Assembly: GCF_030718085.1 (NCBI RefSeq) | Contig: NZ_JAVAJF010000001.1 | Coordinates: forward strand, 1,302,001 to 1,366,000 | Origin: Marinobacter sp. MDS2 | Lineage (GTDB): Bacteria > Pseudomonadota > Gammaproteobacteria > Pseudomonadales > Oleiphilaceae | Reading direction: 5' to 3' | DNA: 64,000 bases | Shown here: in pieces, positions 20,336-30,185 of the stretch | How positions within the stretch are numbered: position 1 is the stretch's first letter | How the letters are laid out: each line of letters begins with the position of its first letter | The notes under the pieces: model-generated | Database searches by the model: none | Seen by the model: only the letters and a program-made list of their open reading frames with translations | What the model was told of the DNA's origin: nothing | Made by a program: the position numbers and the translations under genes

Positions 20336-21263
20336 AAAAACTAGCCACATAAAATCCGGTGCTCATCCCCTGCTCAGGAGTTACGCGATCAGGGTCATCT
20401 ATACTCTGGCATTACTAATGGTATTTACCATGGGCACCCAGGCACATAGCTCAGACAACAAACATAAAGACGCATCCTATTTCGAACGACAGGACCGTTT
20501 TCAGAGTATTGACGGCCAAAGGCTCCGCAGCCTTGAAGTACTGTTTTCTGAATGGCTTGCCGCGGCACGTTCTTTCACAGAAGGAGAACGTATAGTCGAT
20601 GGCTTCCAGGTCAGTGAGATGGGAGAAGGTATCCAACGCCTCAGTGATATTGATGATCGCGGTTGGGGCCATTTCTTTCATGCGTCGCAACGTTCTTCGT
20701 CAACCTTGCTACAGGCACCGCATCAGTTCTACGACCTTCGCACCGGGAAAATTGCAATGGCGTTATTCGAGCGCGGCGTTGGCAAAGCCTTGGCTATGAA
20801 CAGCGCACATCGATACACCTATGGTAAAAGTTTGGCAGAGACCGACTGGGCACACGTGCCTGTATCACCGCTCAACGCATTTACCCGGGCCTTCATGAAT
20901 AGCCAGCCCGACGCTATTGTGGTGCAGATCCACGGCTATGCGGAAAAGAATCGGAAGTCGCCTGCTAGTCGACAAGCTGATGTGATTATCAGCAGTGGTC
21001 AGCGCTGGCCACACCCAAAGATGCTCAGCCTGGCGGCCTGCCTTCAGCAAACTACGGACTGGCAGATTCTGCGTTATCCCCTGGATGTTGGCGAGCTGGG
21101 CGGTACAACCAATGTTCAGGGACAACTCATGAACAGCTTGGGCAATCCGCAATTTATCCATCTCGAATTGTCGTCACGGCTGCGCAAGGTACTGGCGCAT
21201 GACGAGGCGGCGCTATATGACTTGGCCGAGTGTATCCAAAGCATCACTCCGGGGGCTGAATGA
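20325..21263 (+). CDS. Periplasmic hydrolase-like protein in polymer operon
   Basis: A 312-residue protein starting at GTG 20325 (AGAGG six bases upstream), overlapping the previous gene by 11 bases. A signal peptide (hydrophobic IYTLALLMVFTMG, likely cut after TQA) points to the periplasm. The mature part has spaced conserved-looking polar motifs: AHRYT (His162), VVQIHGY (His203), ADVIISSG, LGGTTNVQG and FIHLELSSRLRK. The order of His, HG and Glu motifs with a late GG...Glu segment is reminiscent of N-formylglutamate amidohydrolase-like zinc enzymes, but this is only a weak resemblance. Two degenerate copies appear in the PgsC-like fusion. A polymer-cutting or -releasing role is inferred. 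Confidence 0.7.
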   Translation: MISKKTSHIKSGAHPLLRSYAIRVIYTLALLMVFTMGTQAHSSDNKHKDASYFERQDRFQSIDGQRLRSLEVLFSEWLAAARSFTEGERIVDGFQVSEMGEGIQRLSDIDDRGWGHFFHASQRSSSTLLQAPHQFYDLRTGKIAMALFERGVGKALAMNSAHRYTYGKSLAETDWAHVPVSPLNAFTRAFMNSQPDAIVVQIHGYAEKNRKSPASRQADVIISSGQRWPHPKMLSLAACLQQTTDWQILRYPLDVGELGGTTNVQGQLMNSLGNPQFIHLELSSRLRKVLAHDEAALYDLAECIQSITPGAE

Positions 21264-24200
21264 GATCAATGGTGTTCCGCATAATCTGCCTGATCATTTC
21301 TCTGACTGTCGTACACGTGCCAATGATTGCAGCAGCCCAGTCCGCAATCATGGCCCCCTACTCCCAGCCTCCGCTGGTCTGGGAGTCGGTTACCGACTGG
21401 CACGCCGATCCCGAAAGCCGGATCGCCCCGCCCCAGACCATGAAATCCCAGGTTACATTGTCCGCAGGCCAAGGCCTGTGGTTCTTGTCTGACAGCGGAA
21501 CCTATATCCGGGTAGAGACAGATAACGACCAGGAGAATCTGAAAATCTGGCAGGGCGGCGCAATGGGGTTGTTCCGTCGGCTTCCGATGATCAGGGGCGC
21601 CGGCGGCACCCTAATCAGTCAGACACCACTGGAGCGCCGCGCCTTTATCTGGGTCAGCAATCAAGGCCAGGCATCGGTCAAGATCCATCTTCAACGGGGT
21701 AGCCACCAGGCCGTACCTTTCGTTTCAAATTGGCCCTTCGCAAACATCACCGGAATGGAAACCCACTGGCTGCGACAGTATCCAAAGACAGCGCTGCAGG
21801 GCTACGCTCGTATAGAGAACAAACCTCAGATGTTCAGCGCATACGGCCCAGCATTGCTGGCCATCGATGTGCGGCGATCACGATTAGAGTCCCCTCCTGA
21901 ACGTCGAGACACTCTGACCATTCAGCTGGATCAATCTGAACCACAGGAACACTTGCTTCATTTTGCTCCCCAGCGGGCTCTTCGCCATTTTTGGCATGGA
22001 GAGGACGTACTGTTGAGCAAACCAGAGAGGGTTTTTGTCCCAGTCCCTGAGGGCGAGCACGAGATTCGCCTGCAAAGCACAGCACCAGCTTGGATTCAGG
22101 TTCGTCAGCTTGCGACTCGCCGTCACCTGGCCAGCGAGAGTGACTGGAACACCAGTGCTGATGACAGCGCCCTTTTTTTGCAGCATCTGTATGCGCAACA
22201 CCAATTTCGACTGAAACAATTAGTGACCGGGGGGGCGGACCCATCGCTGGCTCTGGCGGCTGGTGCAACGCCGCTCGGCGAACCCTCCGCAACAAACGAT
22301 CTTGGCACCCAGGTTCTGTTTGACCGTTACACTCAGAGTCGCCCGTTATGGCCTGCGCGCCCACTGGCTGAAAAACGCTGGCAACCGGTAACCGCGACAC
22401 TTGAATCTCCAGAAAGTGAGCGCGATGTGGTGGACGCAGAGCAAACCTACCTGCCCGGCCACCACAGTTTTTTCCGGATTGAGGCTAAGACAACCCCGAT
22501 AGCGTTTCACGCCCCGACAACGACGTCTCCCACGCAACTCACGCTTCGATTGGCGCAGGCCGCTCCAGGAACCCGCCTGACCCTGAACATTCGCGACCAG
22601 CACTATTCGCTGATTTATGAGCCGCGTATCAGCGCGTCTGCGCAAACACGGCCGGTGCTCGCACAACGCCAATCTGTAGAGCGACAGCTTCTCACCAATC
22701 CTGTTCTGGCAGCCGAAACTCGACTAGTGTTACCCGCAGGCGTCGAACATATAACGCTTGCCGCTGATCAGGGCGCAGGCTGGTTTAATCTCCAAATGCG
22801 TGAGCCGATTGACCCAGCCATGACAGAGGCTGAATTCCTTAACGCACTCACTGATCAGGGTAAGCATGGGCTGGCGCGTGCCTGGCGTGCCAAAGCTCGT
22901 CCCAAAAAACTTCCGCTGCAAGTCTGGAAAGACGCAGAGTTTCTTCGCAACTGGCTGCGGGCCCGTGCAGCCGATTTCACTCGGACCGTGTCGCCTCAGC
23001 TCCACGTGGAGCCCAGCCCACAGAAGGCTGCCGAACGTTTGTCTACATTGATCAATTCGCGGAATCTTGAACTTGCGCAGAACTATGCCCGAGGGCTGCT
23101 TGCCTTTGGCACGGTTTCGTCTGAGGCCAATGGAAACATCGCCAATGTCAGAAGGACGGCTTATGATTTCTTGGCGGATCAGTTTGAAAACCGCGCCTCA
23201 ACTTTCGCCAAGCAAACGTTACTGGCCTTCGAGTATCTGGATACAGGGAATGACGCGATTGCACTCGAGCTGTCGGAGCAGCTGCTGGCCGAGGGCCTTG
23301 CCGAGCAGGCATTGAAACTGGCATACACCATCCCCCAAACCTCTCTCAACGGTGCTGAAAAGGAACAGTATCAGCGACTGATGATTCGCAGCGCCCTGAT
23401 CAGTAAATGGAACCGCACGTTTCAAACCTTTGCACAAGCCCTACCGGAATGGCGCCAACTATATACCGGGAACCGGCAATGGCGAGAATGGCCTCTGGCG
23501 TATGACAGCCCGGTGCAGCGGGAAACTCTGTTCAATCCACAGCTCAACCGCCACTACCAGCGCCTGAAAGTGACGAGCGCCCAGCCAGTCGCGCTGTCCA
23601 TCAAGGGGCCGGCGAAACTTCGTATTAGCCTGAACCTGCTCCACGCAAAGCGGTCGTCCAGACTTGATGACATGATTGAGGTCACTCATAACGGTAAGAC
23701 CTATCGATTGCCATTTTTAGACAGCGCGGTATACAACACACACCGGCTCTTGTCAGACGACGCATTATGGCCCGGCAACCTTATGCCCGTTCTGTTAGAA
23801 CTTGGTCCAGGCAATCATCGGTTATCCCTCAGGCCTACAGACCACCCAATACTGGCCCACTGGGAAATTGCCGTACCGGAACTGGCACCCAGCCACCCCG
23901 TGTTACAACAGCACATGGACCCTGCACAATGTGCAAAAGACCGACGGCAATTCCAGACGGAAGTTGAACAGCGACTGGGCGGAGAAACCGGAACAGTGAC
24001 TACTTTGCCCCTTCAGTACACTCCCGCCTCATGGCAGCTTGAGAAAGAGCGCGCTTTATTACTCGAGCCTCTAGATTGCCCCATAGAATCGCAGAAGTCG
24101 ACGCATCACAGTTCAGCCGGAGAACTGCTCTCTATCGAGCCGGCACCGATTGCCGAAAACAATGGCCGTGGCTATTCTTCGGCCACCTCAGTGGCACAGC

Positions 24201-26059
24201 GGCTCTCCGTGATTCTCGACACCGAGAATTTCTCAAGCCGCCCGGCTCTGGTGGCAGAGGCAAACTGGCTTGGCCATGGCTACTCGGAAGACGAACGTAT
24301 TCAGTCATTACTTGCCCGTATTAACGAGCAGCAAGCCTGGGCGCAGGAAGAAATCATCATCAGCAGTGCCGGCTTTCAGAGGTTTGACAGCACAGGCTGG
24401 GCACCGGAGTCCGACTTTCTGGAAGCTCGCAGTGAGCTTTTGGGTGTTCGACAGCAAACTGATGAATTTCTGGTTTTTGGCCAGGCCAGTGAGGGCATTA
24501 TAGTGAACAACAGCGAGCCACAACGCTACTCGCTCCGCTTGCGCCTGGCTAAACCCGGCTATCAGATTGCCCCTCCGACCAGTCTGCAGCTTCTGGTGGA
24601 TGGTGAGTTATCACGAAGGGTAACTTTGTCTCAGGAAGAGCCCGTTGCAACCATCAATTTCAGCATTGCCGAGGGCCAGCATCGAATCAGCTTGCGCCTT
24701 AGCAACCCGACGAGCCGACACTGGGTTCTTGCACGACTGCGTTTTCGTCCCGACAACAATGACAACCTTAACTGGAAAACGGCTGTGCCGGAGAACCGCC
24801 GGTACTATCACCGGGTTACTCGGGAGACGCCATTTACAGCGTATATTGATCAGCCAAGCTGGCTGCGAATCGAAACCTATGATGGGCGTGAATGGCAGAC
24901 ACGGTTCCGGTACCAGGCGCAGAAAGGTGAGATCACGTTGCGGAGAGCTGACCTCCAGGGACCTTATGTCAGGCTCTTTTCGCTCCGCCATCAGCCCGGG
25001 CGAAAAGCACTCAGCCGGATTGAAATGACACCGGAGCTTACGGTCACCGAACCGGTTAACAGCTATGAGCTGACGTCTACCCCCTCGTTTGCGTTGCTGG
25101 CAGATCGCTTGGCGCCCCGCCCGGAGGATGCAGGTACTCACGGTGGCTTTGCGAGCCTGCAACGGCGACCGGACTTCGAAACTACCGGTGGCGAAAGAGA
25201 ACAGTTTTTTGAGACAGGCTACCGTTATCGTTACCTCCAGGAAAATGCCAATGTATTCTGGCAGAGCGAGGTGTTTGGGCGCGCCCATGACTCGGACAGA
25301 ATTGGAGTGCTGGGCGGGCGCCAGTGGATTTCATGGCACCCTGACCGTCGCAACTGGAGAGCAGGCTTCTATGCAAATGGGCTTTGGCAATTTTCCGGCA
25401 CGGATGATCAACAGGCTGGCAGTCTATTAGTTGAAGGCCGTCTCGATGGTCGTATGCCTCTAGGTGCAACGTTTCTCTGGCAACACGATGTCGAAGGCTT
25501 TGCGCGATGGCTGAGTGAGAATGACGGCGAGGGTCAAGCCTGGGACAACGATGTTTTCAGCCGCTATAAAGACGATCACCGCTACGGCATTAACTGGGAA
25601 GAGTCGCTGATTTATCAACCCTATGAAGACGCCCGCTCGAGCATCAGCATAGGACTTCGGACCAATGAAGATCTGAATCCGTTTCGTCCGGATCGGTTCT
25701 TAGCACGGTTTGGCTGGCAGCAATACTTCACAGGCACACGTTTCGAGGTTAGTTTAGAAAACAGGTGGCTGCAGGCCGATCGTGACCGCCAATCAGCGCG
25801 CACACAGACCCTGCTCGATCTATCCGCAACCTGGCATGGCTGGCAAGCCGCAGGTAAACGCTGGGAGTTCAGGGCCGGACTTGGTTACGATCTCGACGAT
25901 GAGCAGATGTCGGCCTCACTTTCGGTCAGTCTGGATCTGCCCGGCGCGCGTCGACTTCGTGATTTTCGTCCAGAACAATTTGTCTTTAAGCGCCGCCAGC
26001 ACGTCCGTGCGGCAAATCAGGTCGATAACAATTTGCTGAATTATGTGGAAGAAGAATAA
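21260..26059 (+). CDS. Giant outer-membrane barrel protein, putative exporter
   Basis: A 1599-residue protein whose ATG overlaps the previous stop (ATGA). It has a signal peptide (about 1-26, cut near AAA), then about 550 residues of beta-rich sequence, an alpha-helical repeat-like stretch (about 585-745) resembling TPR-type helices, more beta-rich sequence, and from about residue 1315 alternating aromatic and polar strands typical of an outer-membrane barrel (GYRYRYLQ, WRAGFYANGLWQFSG, ARFGWQQYF, FEVSLENRWLQ, SASLSVSLDL). Helical repeats plus barrel recall exopolysaccharide exporters such as PgaA, BcsC and AlgK/AlgE. Export of the polymer across the outer membrane is inferred; no family was recognised. 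Confidence 0.75.
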   Translation: MRSMVFRIICLIISLTVVHVPMIAAAQSAIMAPYSQPPLVWESVTDWHADPESRIAPPQTMKSQVTLSAGQGLWFLSDSGTYIRVETDNDQENLKIWQGGAMGLFRRLPMIRGAGGTLISQTPLERRAFIWVSNQGQASVKIHLQRGSHQAVPFVSNWPFANITGMETHWLRQYPKTALQGYARIENKPQMFSAYGPALLAIDVRRSRLESPPERRDTLTIQLDQSEPQEHLLHFAPQRALRHFWHGEDVLLSKPERVFVPVPEGEHEIRLQSTAPAWIQVRQLATRRHLASESDWNTSADDSALFLQHLYAQHQFRLKQLVTGGADPSLALAAGATPLGEPSATNDLGTQVLFDRYTQSRPLWPARPLAEKRWQPVTATLESPESERDVVDAEQTYLPGHHSFFRIEAKTTPIAFHAPTTTSPTQLTLRLAQAAPGTRLTLNIRDQHYSLIYEPRISASAQTRPVLAQRQSVERQLLTNPVLAAETRLVLPAGVEHITLAADQGAGWFNLQMREPIDPAMTEAEFLNALTDQGKHGLARAWRAKARPKKLPLQVWKDAEFLRNWLRARAADFTRTVSPQLHVEPSPQKAAERLSTLINSRNLELAQNYARGLLAFGTVSSEANGNIANVRRTAYDFLADQFENRASTFAKQTLLAFEYLDTGNDAIALELSEQLLAEGLAEQALKLAYTIPQTSLNGAEKEQYQRLMIRSALISKWNRTFQTFAQALPEWRQLYTGNRQWREWPLAYDSPVQRETLFNPQLNRHYQRLKVTSAQPVALSIKGPAKLRISLNLLHAKRSSRLDDMIEVTHNGKTYRLPFLDSAVYNTHRLLSDDALWPGNLMPVLLELGPGNHRLSLRPTDHPILAHWEIAVPELAPSHPVLQQHMDPAQCAKDRRQFQTEVEQRLGGETGTVTTLPLQYTPASWQLEKERALLLEPLDCPIESQKSTHHSSAGELLSIEPAPIAENNGRGYSSATSVAQRLSVILDTENFSSRPALVAEANWLGHGYSEDERIQSLLARINEQQAWAQEEIIISSAGFQRFDSTGWAPESDFLEARSELLGVRQQTDEFLVFGQASEGIIVNNSEPQRYSLRLRLAKPGYQIAPPTSLQLLVDGELSRRVTLSQEEPVATINFSIAEGQHRISLRLSNPTSRHWVLARLRFRPDNNDNLNWKTAVPENRRYYHRVTRETPFTAYIDQPSWLRIETYDGREWQTRFRYQAQKGEITLRRADLQGPYVRLFSLRHQPGRKALSRIEMTPELTVTEPVNSYELTSTPSFALLADRLAPRPEDAGTHGGFASLQRRPDFETTGGEREQFFETGYRYRYLQENANVFWQSEVFGRAHDSDRIGVLGGRQWISWHPDRRNWRAGFYANGLWQFSGTDDQQAGSLLVEGRLDGRMPLGATFLWQHDVEGFARWLSENDGEGQAWDNDVFSRYKDDHRYGINWEESLIYQPYEDARSSISIGLRTNEDLNPFRPDRFLARFGWQQYFTGTRFEVSLENRWLQADRDRQSARTQTLLDLSATWHGWQAAGKRWEFRAGLGYDLDDEQMSASLSVSLDLPGARRLRDFRPEQFVFKRRQHVRAANQVDNNLLNYVEEE

Positions 26060-29000
26060 GTCTGCTTCATTGTCCGCCAAAGCGCTGCTGAGCAGTGACC
26101 TCAGCCCACTGTGGCTGCAGGTCTACCAAGCTCCCATTCAGTTGATGGAACGGGAACTAGAGCTGTTGATCAATCAGGAGAGCCTGCCAGACGGCGTGTC
26201 CCACGAACGCTGGCTGGCCCAGGAAGTCTGTTTTTTTCTGATTTACAGGGCGGATCAACTGCTCAAAACCATTGAGCGGACTGACCGCGAATTTCAGGAT
26301 TATTGGGGGCGCATCCAGCGCGCTGCCACAGCGGCTGAAAAGGGACACCACATACTTGCGTGCGCAAGATACCTTGGACAGTCCCGGCGCGGCTTGCGGG
26401 GCGACCAACGGGCACTCAGCCGCTATTTTGACGAGAATGCGCTAAAGGACCGCTTTATCAAGCAATTGGCGGAACAGGAGCGTCGTCTGGCATTCACGCT
26501 CAATCGTCTGACAGTGAACACCCGACGCTTTCTGGCCGAGTATGGCAACGCTTCAGTTCACTCAGTGTTCTCCAATCGGGTAAACCAGGTCAACCTTGTG
26601 GAACGGTTGACCAGCTACTCCGGCGACTATCGAATCGTTATGGAAACGCTGGACTGGCTTGCAACTTTTATCCGACAGGCCGGCCCGCAGGCTTCGGCGC
26701 TGCTGGACCCCCAATTGATCCATTACTGCTATCGACTCCTAAGCGATCACAGTCAGCCTGTCTGGCTGCAGACAAACGCGTGCCAGATTGCGCTTGAACT
26801 GGACACAGAGTCCGCCCTGATTATTCTGGAAAGACGGTTCAGGCATCCGAGTGAAGGAGACAGCATCTTTTTTCGGGCACGGGCACTGCAAGCCCTGTCG
26901 CCGCATCAGAATCAACCGCTGACCCTGAAGATTCTTGCCTTGGCTGTTGGCGACCCCAGCGAGCACGTTCGCCAGACCCTGATCACCACCCTACCCGAAC
27001 TCATCCCGAGTCTCATGGTCGAAACTCTGGAAAACCTGAACCAACAAGAGCAATCAGAAACGGTTCGCGCCTTCCTAATGCGCCATTTGGTGCATCTTAC
27101 TCACGTACCGGCGCTGCAAAACCATGTGCTTGAGATCGCGTTGGCTCACCTGACAGTCGAGCAGCCACGCCGCATTCTGCGTGAAGTTCTTTCTGCACTG
27201 CCGGCGTGCATGGCCGCAATGAATAGCGAGTCTTGGCCGCAGACGACGATTGAGCGGGCCATTAACGAGCTTCATGCCACCCATCCCAGCACTCAGGTCA
27301 GACGCTGGGCCGCTCAATGTCGTGAGCATTTGTGGGCCATTAGCGATGCGCATACTGCTGAAGCCCCTAATAGAGCACACCTTCAGACTCTAGACTGGCG
27401 CAAAGGCATCAAACTCCGCCTGCCAAAGACCCTGAGCGATGACACACTTGGACGAAGGCTCGCCCATCAGGCTAAAGACCAGTTTGGCTTTGACGTTCAC
27501 CGGCGCAATCATACGGCAAGAATTGTCGGCGGATCGGGATACCAGTTTCGACTCTGGCGTTTTCTCCATGAGCTGTTTAACAGCGCAACAGACAAACGGC
27601 AGAACCATAACCATACGAAAGGCCGCACCTATCGCGGCCTGATTCAGGCTCCGGGGTGGCACATCGCTGAACTGAGTCAAACAAAAGTGCCCGGTGAGCC
27701 ACTTCATATTGCCGAGGAGGGTAGTTGGCGCCCTTACCTGCCCCTGCTGGACCAAGTTATCTCTTCGCTTGATCAGGGCTGGCCAACTCTCCCGATGTCG
27801 ATATATACCAGCGAAGGCATCACCCGCATTCACCCTCCGCGCGGGTTGCTTGCCCGTCTAAGAGCAAAGCTGGTGATCAGCTTGCGGTTCAAAGACCTTA
27901 GCTACAACCGGAACTGGCGTGAAAGCAGTGGCGCCGCCCCTGACAACTACCTTAAACAGCTGACCAGACTAGGCTTTCGGTTCGAAATAACTGGCTATCA
28001 GAGTGAGAACGGAGAGCAAACACCCGTTGATCCACGGGTGAAACGCTTCTTTCCAGCCTCCTTCGCGCTGCCGTTGCCAATGCTATGGGAAGACTTCCGG
28101 ACCTATTTCTTTTCGGTCTACGAAAACAGTCTCCAACAGCTGCTGATGTTTTTTGTAGTGATCAGCGCGTTTTTCTTTGGCCGGCATTTTTACCAGGGCC
28201 ACCGTATGCGACAAGCCCGACGGTCTATTCCTCTGGTCATCGGAGGCTGGGGTACCCGGGGCAAGTCCGGAACAGAGCGTCTGAAAGCGGCGCTTTTCAA
28301 CGCTAAGGGCTTAAGCGTTCTGTCCAAGACAACGGGCTGCGAAGCCATGTTCCTCTACAGTCCCGCCAATCGCCCTTTGCGGGAAATGTTTCTGTTTCGG
28401 CCCTTCGACAAGGCTTCCATCTGGGAGCAAGTAGATCTCGTACGCCTTTCCGCTAGGTTCAAGGCCGATGTGTTCCTTTGGGAGTGCATGGGGCTGACCC
28501 CCCGTTATGTGCAAATTCTCCAGGAGCAGTGGATGCGCGATGACCTGTCCACTGTCACCAACTGCTATCCGGACCATGAGGACCTTCAGGGGCCTGCGGG
28601 TATCGACATTCCCCAGGTCATGCAACGCTTTATCCCGAAAAACAGTCGCGTCATCACTACCGAACACAATATGTTTCCGTTTCTTGCTGAAGGCGCCCGT
28701 CGAAAAGGCTCCGAAATCATCAAGGTGGAGGAAAGCGAGGGTGACCTGTTACCGGCTGATGTGCTTGAACGATTCCCTTATGAGGAGCACCCCACCAATA
28801 TCGCCCTGGTCATGCGCATGGCAAGGGAACTCGGTATCGAGGAAGACTTTGCGGTTAAGGAAATGGCAGACCGTGTGGTGGCAGACCTAGGCGTACTAAA
28901 AGTATACCCCGTTGCTCCGGTGCAGCAGCGCAGGCTTCGATTCATCAACGGGATGTCAGCAAATGAGCGACATGCCGCTTTGGCCAACTGGGAACGGTTG

Positions 29001-30185
29001 AAGCTGACCGAGTTGTCACTTGAAGAACAACCTGAGCAATGGATTGCCACGGTAGTCAACAATCGTGCCGACCGCATACCGCGCTCCCAGGTTTTCGCCC
29101 GAATGATTGCCGAAGAAATAAGCGCCGATCGGCACTTTCTGATCGGCAGTAATCTTGAGGGCCTGAAGAGTTATATCGATGAGGCCTGGTCCAACAGGCT
29201 GAGTAATCTGGATATCGAGAACGGCAACAACGAACAGGTTATCGACACAGTACAGTCGTTGGTGAAGCAATTACGCGTGCCTGCCAGTACTGCTTCTGTC
29301 CGTGGCCGTTTGCTCGCCATGCTAAAGATCCCTGATTCGTCGCTGCCAGCACAAGTTAAAGACGCCTCCCTGTTATCACCGGAGACGCTAAAAGCGTTGC
29401 TCTCAGAGCATGGCGTGGAAATTGATGCAGAACCGACCCAAGTTGCACTCGCTCAATATGAACGTGATCTCAGGGAACTCAATGAGTACCGCGCTCTGGT
29501 CGACGAACTTCAACAGGGGAAGCACCGGGCAGGCCAACGTGATGGCGTTTTCGAACGTCTCACTCAGTGGTTCCATGAACGTATCATCGTCATCTGGGAT
29601 TTTCATGCCAGTGGCGACGAAGTCATTCAAACAATCACTGAAAATACCCCGCCTGGTTTGTTGAGCCATATCATGGGGATGCAAAATATCAAGGGCACCG
29701 GACTGGATTTTGTTTACCGCTGGCAAGCCTGGGACACCAACCATGAGCTTGCACAGGCCCTGTTAACAGCGGATACCAGCAAGTCGCTTGAGGCCGCCAG
29801 AGCCCTCAGTGCGCAGGAGGAGTTCGGTCCATTGGATTTTGAATTCGTATCTCAAACGCTGCGTGAGGCTATTGAACGCCGTGAAAACCAGGTTGAAGCT
29901 ATCCAGGCGGAGATCGCCGTAGTGCAGTCCAGAATCGCCCAGAAACAGCAAAGCTCCATCATAGAGAGCAAGTTGGCCAATCAGGGATCAGCTTTCAAGA
30001 GCAAGGTGATTGCTATGTTGGAGGCGCTTCTCGACGCCGGTGCTGCCGTCAAACGAAGGAAGCGAGCCAACCGAATCTATAATGACCTTGCCACTCAGCG
30101 AATCAGTCACGAACGTGCAGTACTCGAACTGAAAAAGATTAACAAGGAACAAAAAGGCGGTTGGCTGCAGGAGAGGTGGAAATGA
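26043..30185 (+). CDS. HEAT-repeat / PgsB (CapB) amide ligase fusion
   Basis: A 1380-residue protein overlapping the previous gene by 17 bases. Residues about 180-440 form HEAT-like helical repeats, followed by a mixed region, one membrane segment (about 698-716) and a Mur-ligase-type domain with P-loop GGWGTRGKSGT (734-744). Downstream are NCYPDHEDLQGP, TTEHNMFPF, FINGMSANE and VVNNRADRIPRSQ, in the same order as in PgsB/CapB, the ATP-dependent ligase that makes poly-gamma-glutamate. A coiled-coil basic tail ends the protein. Ordinary PgsB is about 400 residues and lacks the HEAT part. The polymer could be poly-gamma-glutamate or another polyamide. Confidence 0.88.
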   Translation: MWKKNKSASLSAKALLSSDLSPLWLQVYQAPIQLMERELELLINQESLPDGVSHERWLAQEVCFFLIYRADQLLKTIERTDREFQDYWGRIQRAATAAEKGHHILACARYLGQSRRGLRGDQRALSRYFDENALKDRFIKQLAEQERRLAFTLNRLTVNTRRFLAEYGNASVHSVFSNRVNQVNLVERLTSYSGDYRIVMETLDWLATFIRQAGPQASALLDPQLIHYCYRLLSDHSQPVWLQTNACQIALELDTESALIILERRFRHPSEGDSIFFRARALQALSPHQNQPLTLKILALAVGDPSEHVRQTLITTLPELIPSLMVETLENLNQQEQSETVRAFLMRHLVHLTHVPALQNHVLEIALAHLTVEQPRRILREVLSALPACMAAMNSESWPQTTIERAINELHATHPSTQVRRWAAQCREHLWAISDAHTAEAPNRAHLQTLDWRKGIKLRLPKTLSDDTLGRRLAHQAKDQFGFDVHRRNHTARIVGGSGYQFRLWRFLHELFNSATDKRQNHNHTKGRTYRGLIQAPGWHIAELSQTKVPGEPLHIAEEGSWRPYLPLLDQVISSLDQGWPTLPMSIYTSEGITRIHPPRGLLARLRAKLVISLRFKDLSYNRNWRESSGAAPDNYLKQLTRLGFRFEITGYQSENGEQTPVDPRVKRFFPASFALPLPMLWEDFRTYFFSVYENSLQQLLMFFVVISAFFFGRHFYQGHRMRQARRSIPLVIGGWGTRGKSGTERLKAALFNAKGLSVLSKTTGCEAMFLYSPANRPLREMFLFRPFDKASIWEQVDLVRLSARFKADVFLWECMGLTPRYVQILQEQWMRDDLSTVTNCYPDHEDLQGPAGIDIPQVMQRFIPKNSRVITTEHNMFPFLAEGARRKGSEIIKVEESEGDLLPADVLERFPYEEHPTNIALVMRMARELGIEEDFAVKEMADRVVADLGVLKVYPVAPVQQRRLRFINGMSANERHAALANWERLKLTELSLEEQPEQWIATVVNNRADRIPRSQVFARMIAEEISADRHFLIGSNLEGLKSYIDEAWSNRLSNLDIENGNNEQVIDTVQSLVKQLRVPASTASVRGRLLAMLKIPDSSLPAQVKDASLLSPETLKALLSEHGVEIDAEPTQVALAQYERDLRELNEYRALVDELQQGKHRAGQRDGVFERLTQWFHERIIVIWDFHASGDEVIQTITENTPPGLLSHIMGMQNIKGTGLDFVYRWQAWDTNHELAQALLTADTSKSLEAARALSAQEEFGPLDFEFVSQTLREAIERRENQVEAIQAEIAVVQSRIAQKQQSSIIESKLANQGSAFKSKVIAMLEALLDAGAAVKRRKRANRIYNDLATQRISHERAVLELKKINKEQKGGWLQERWK

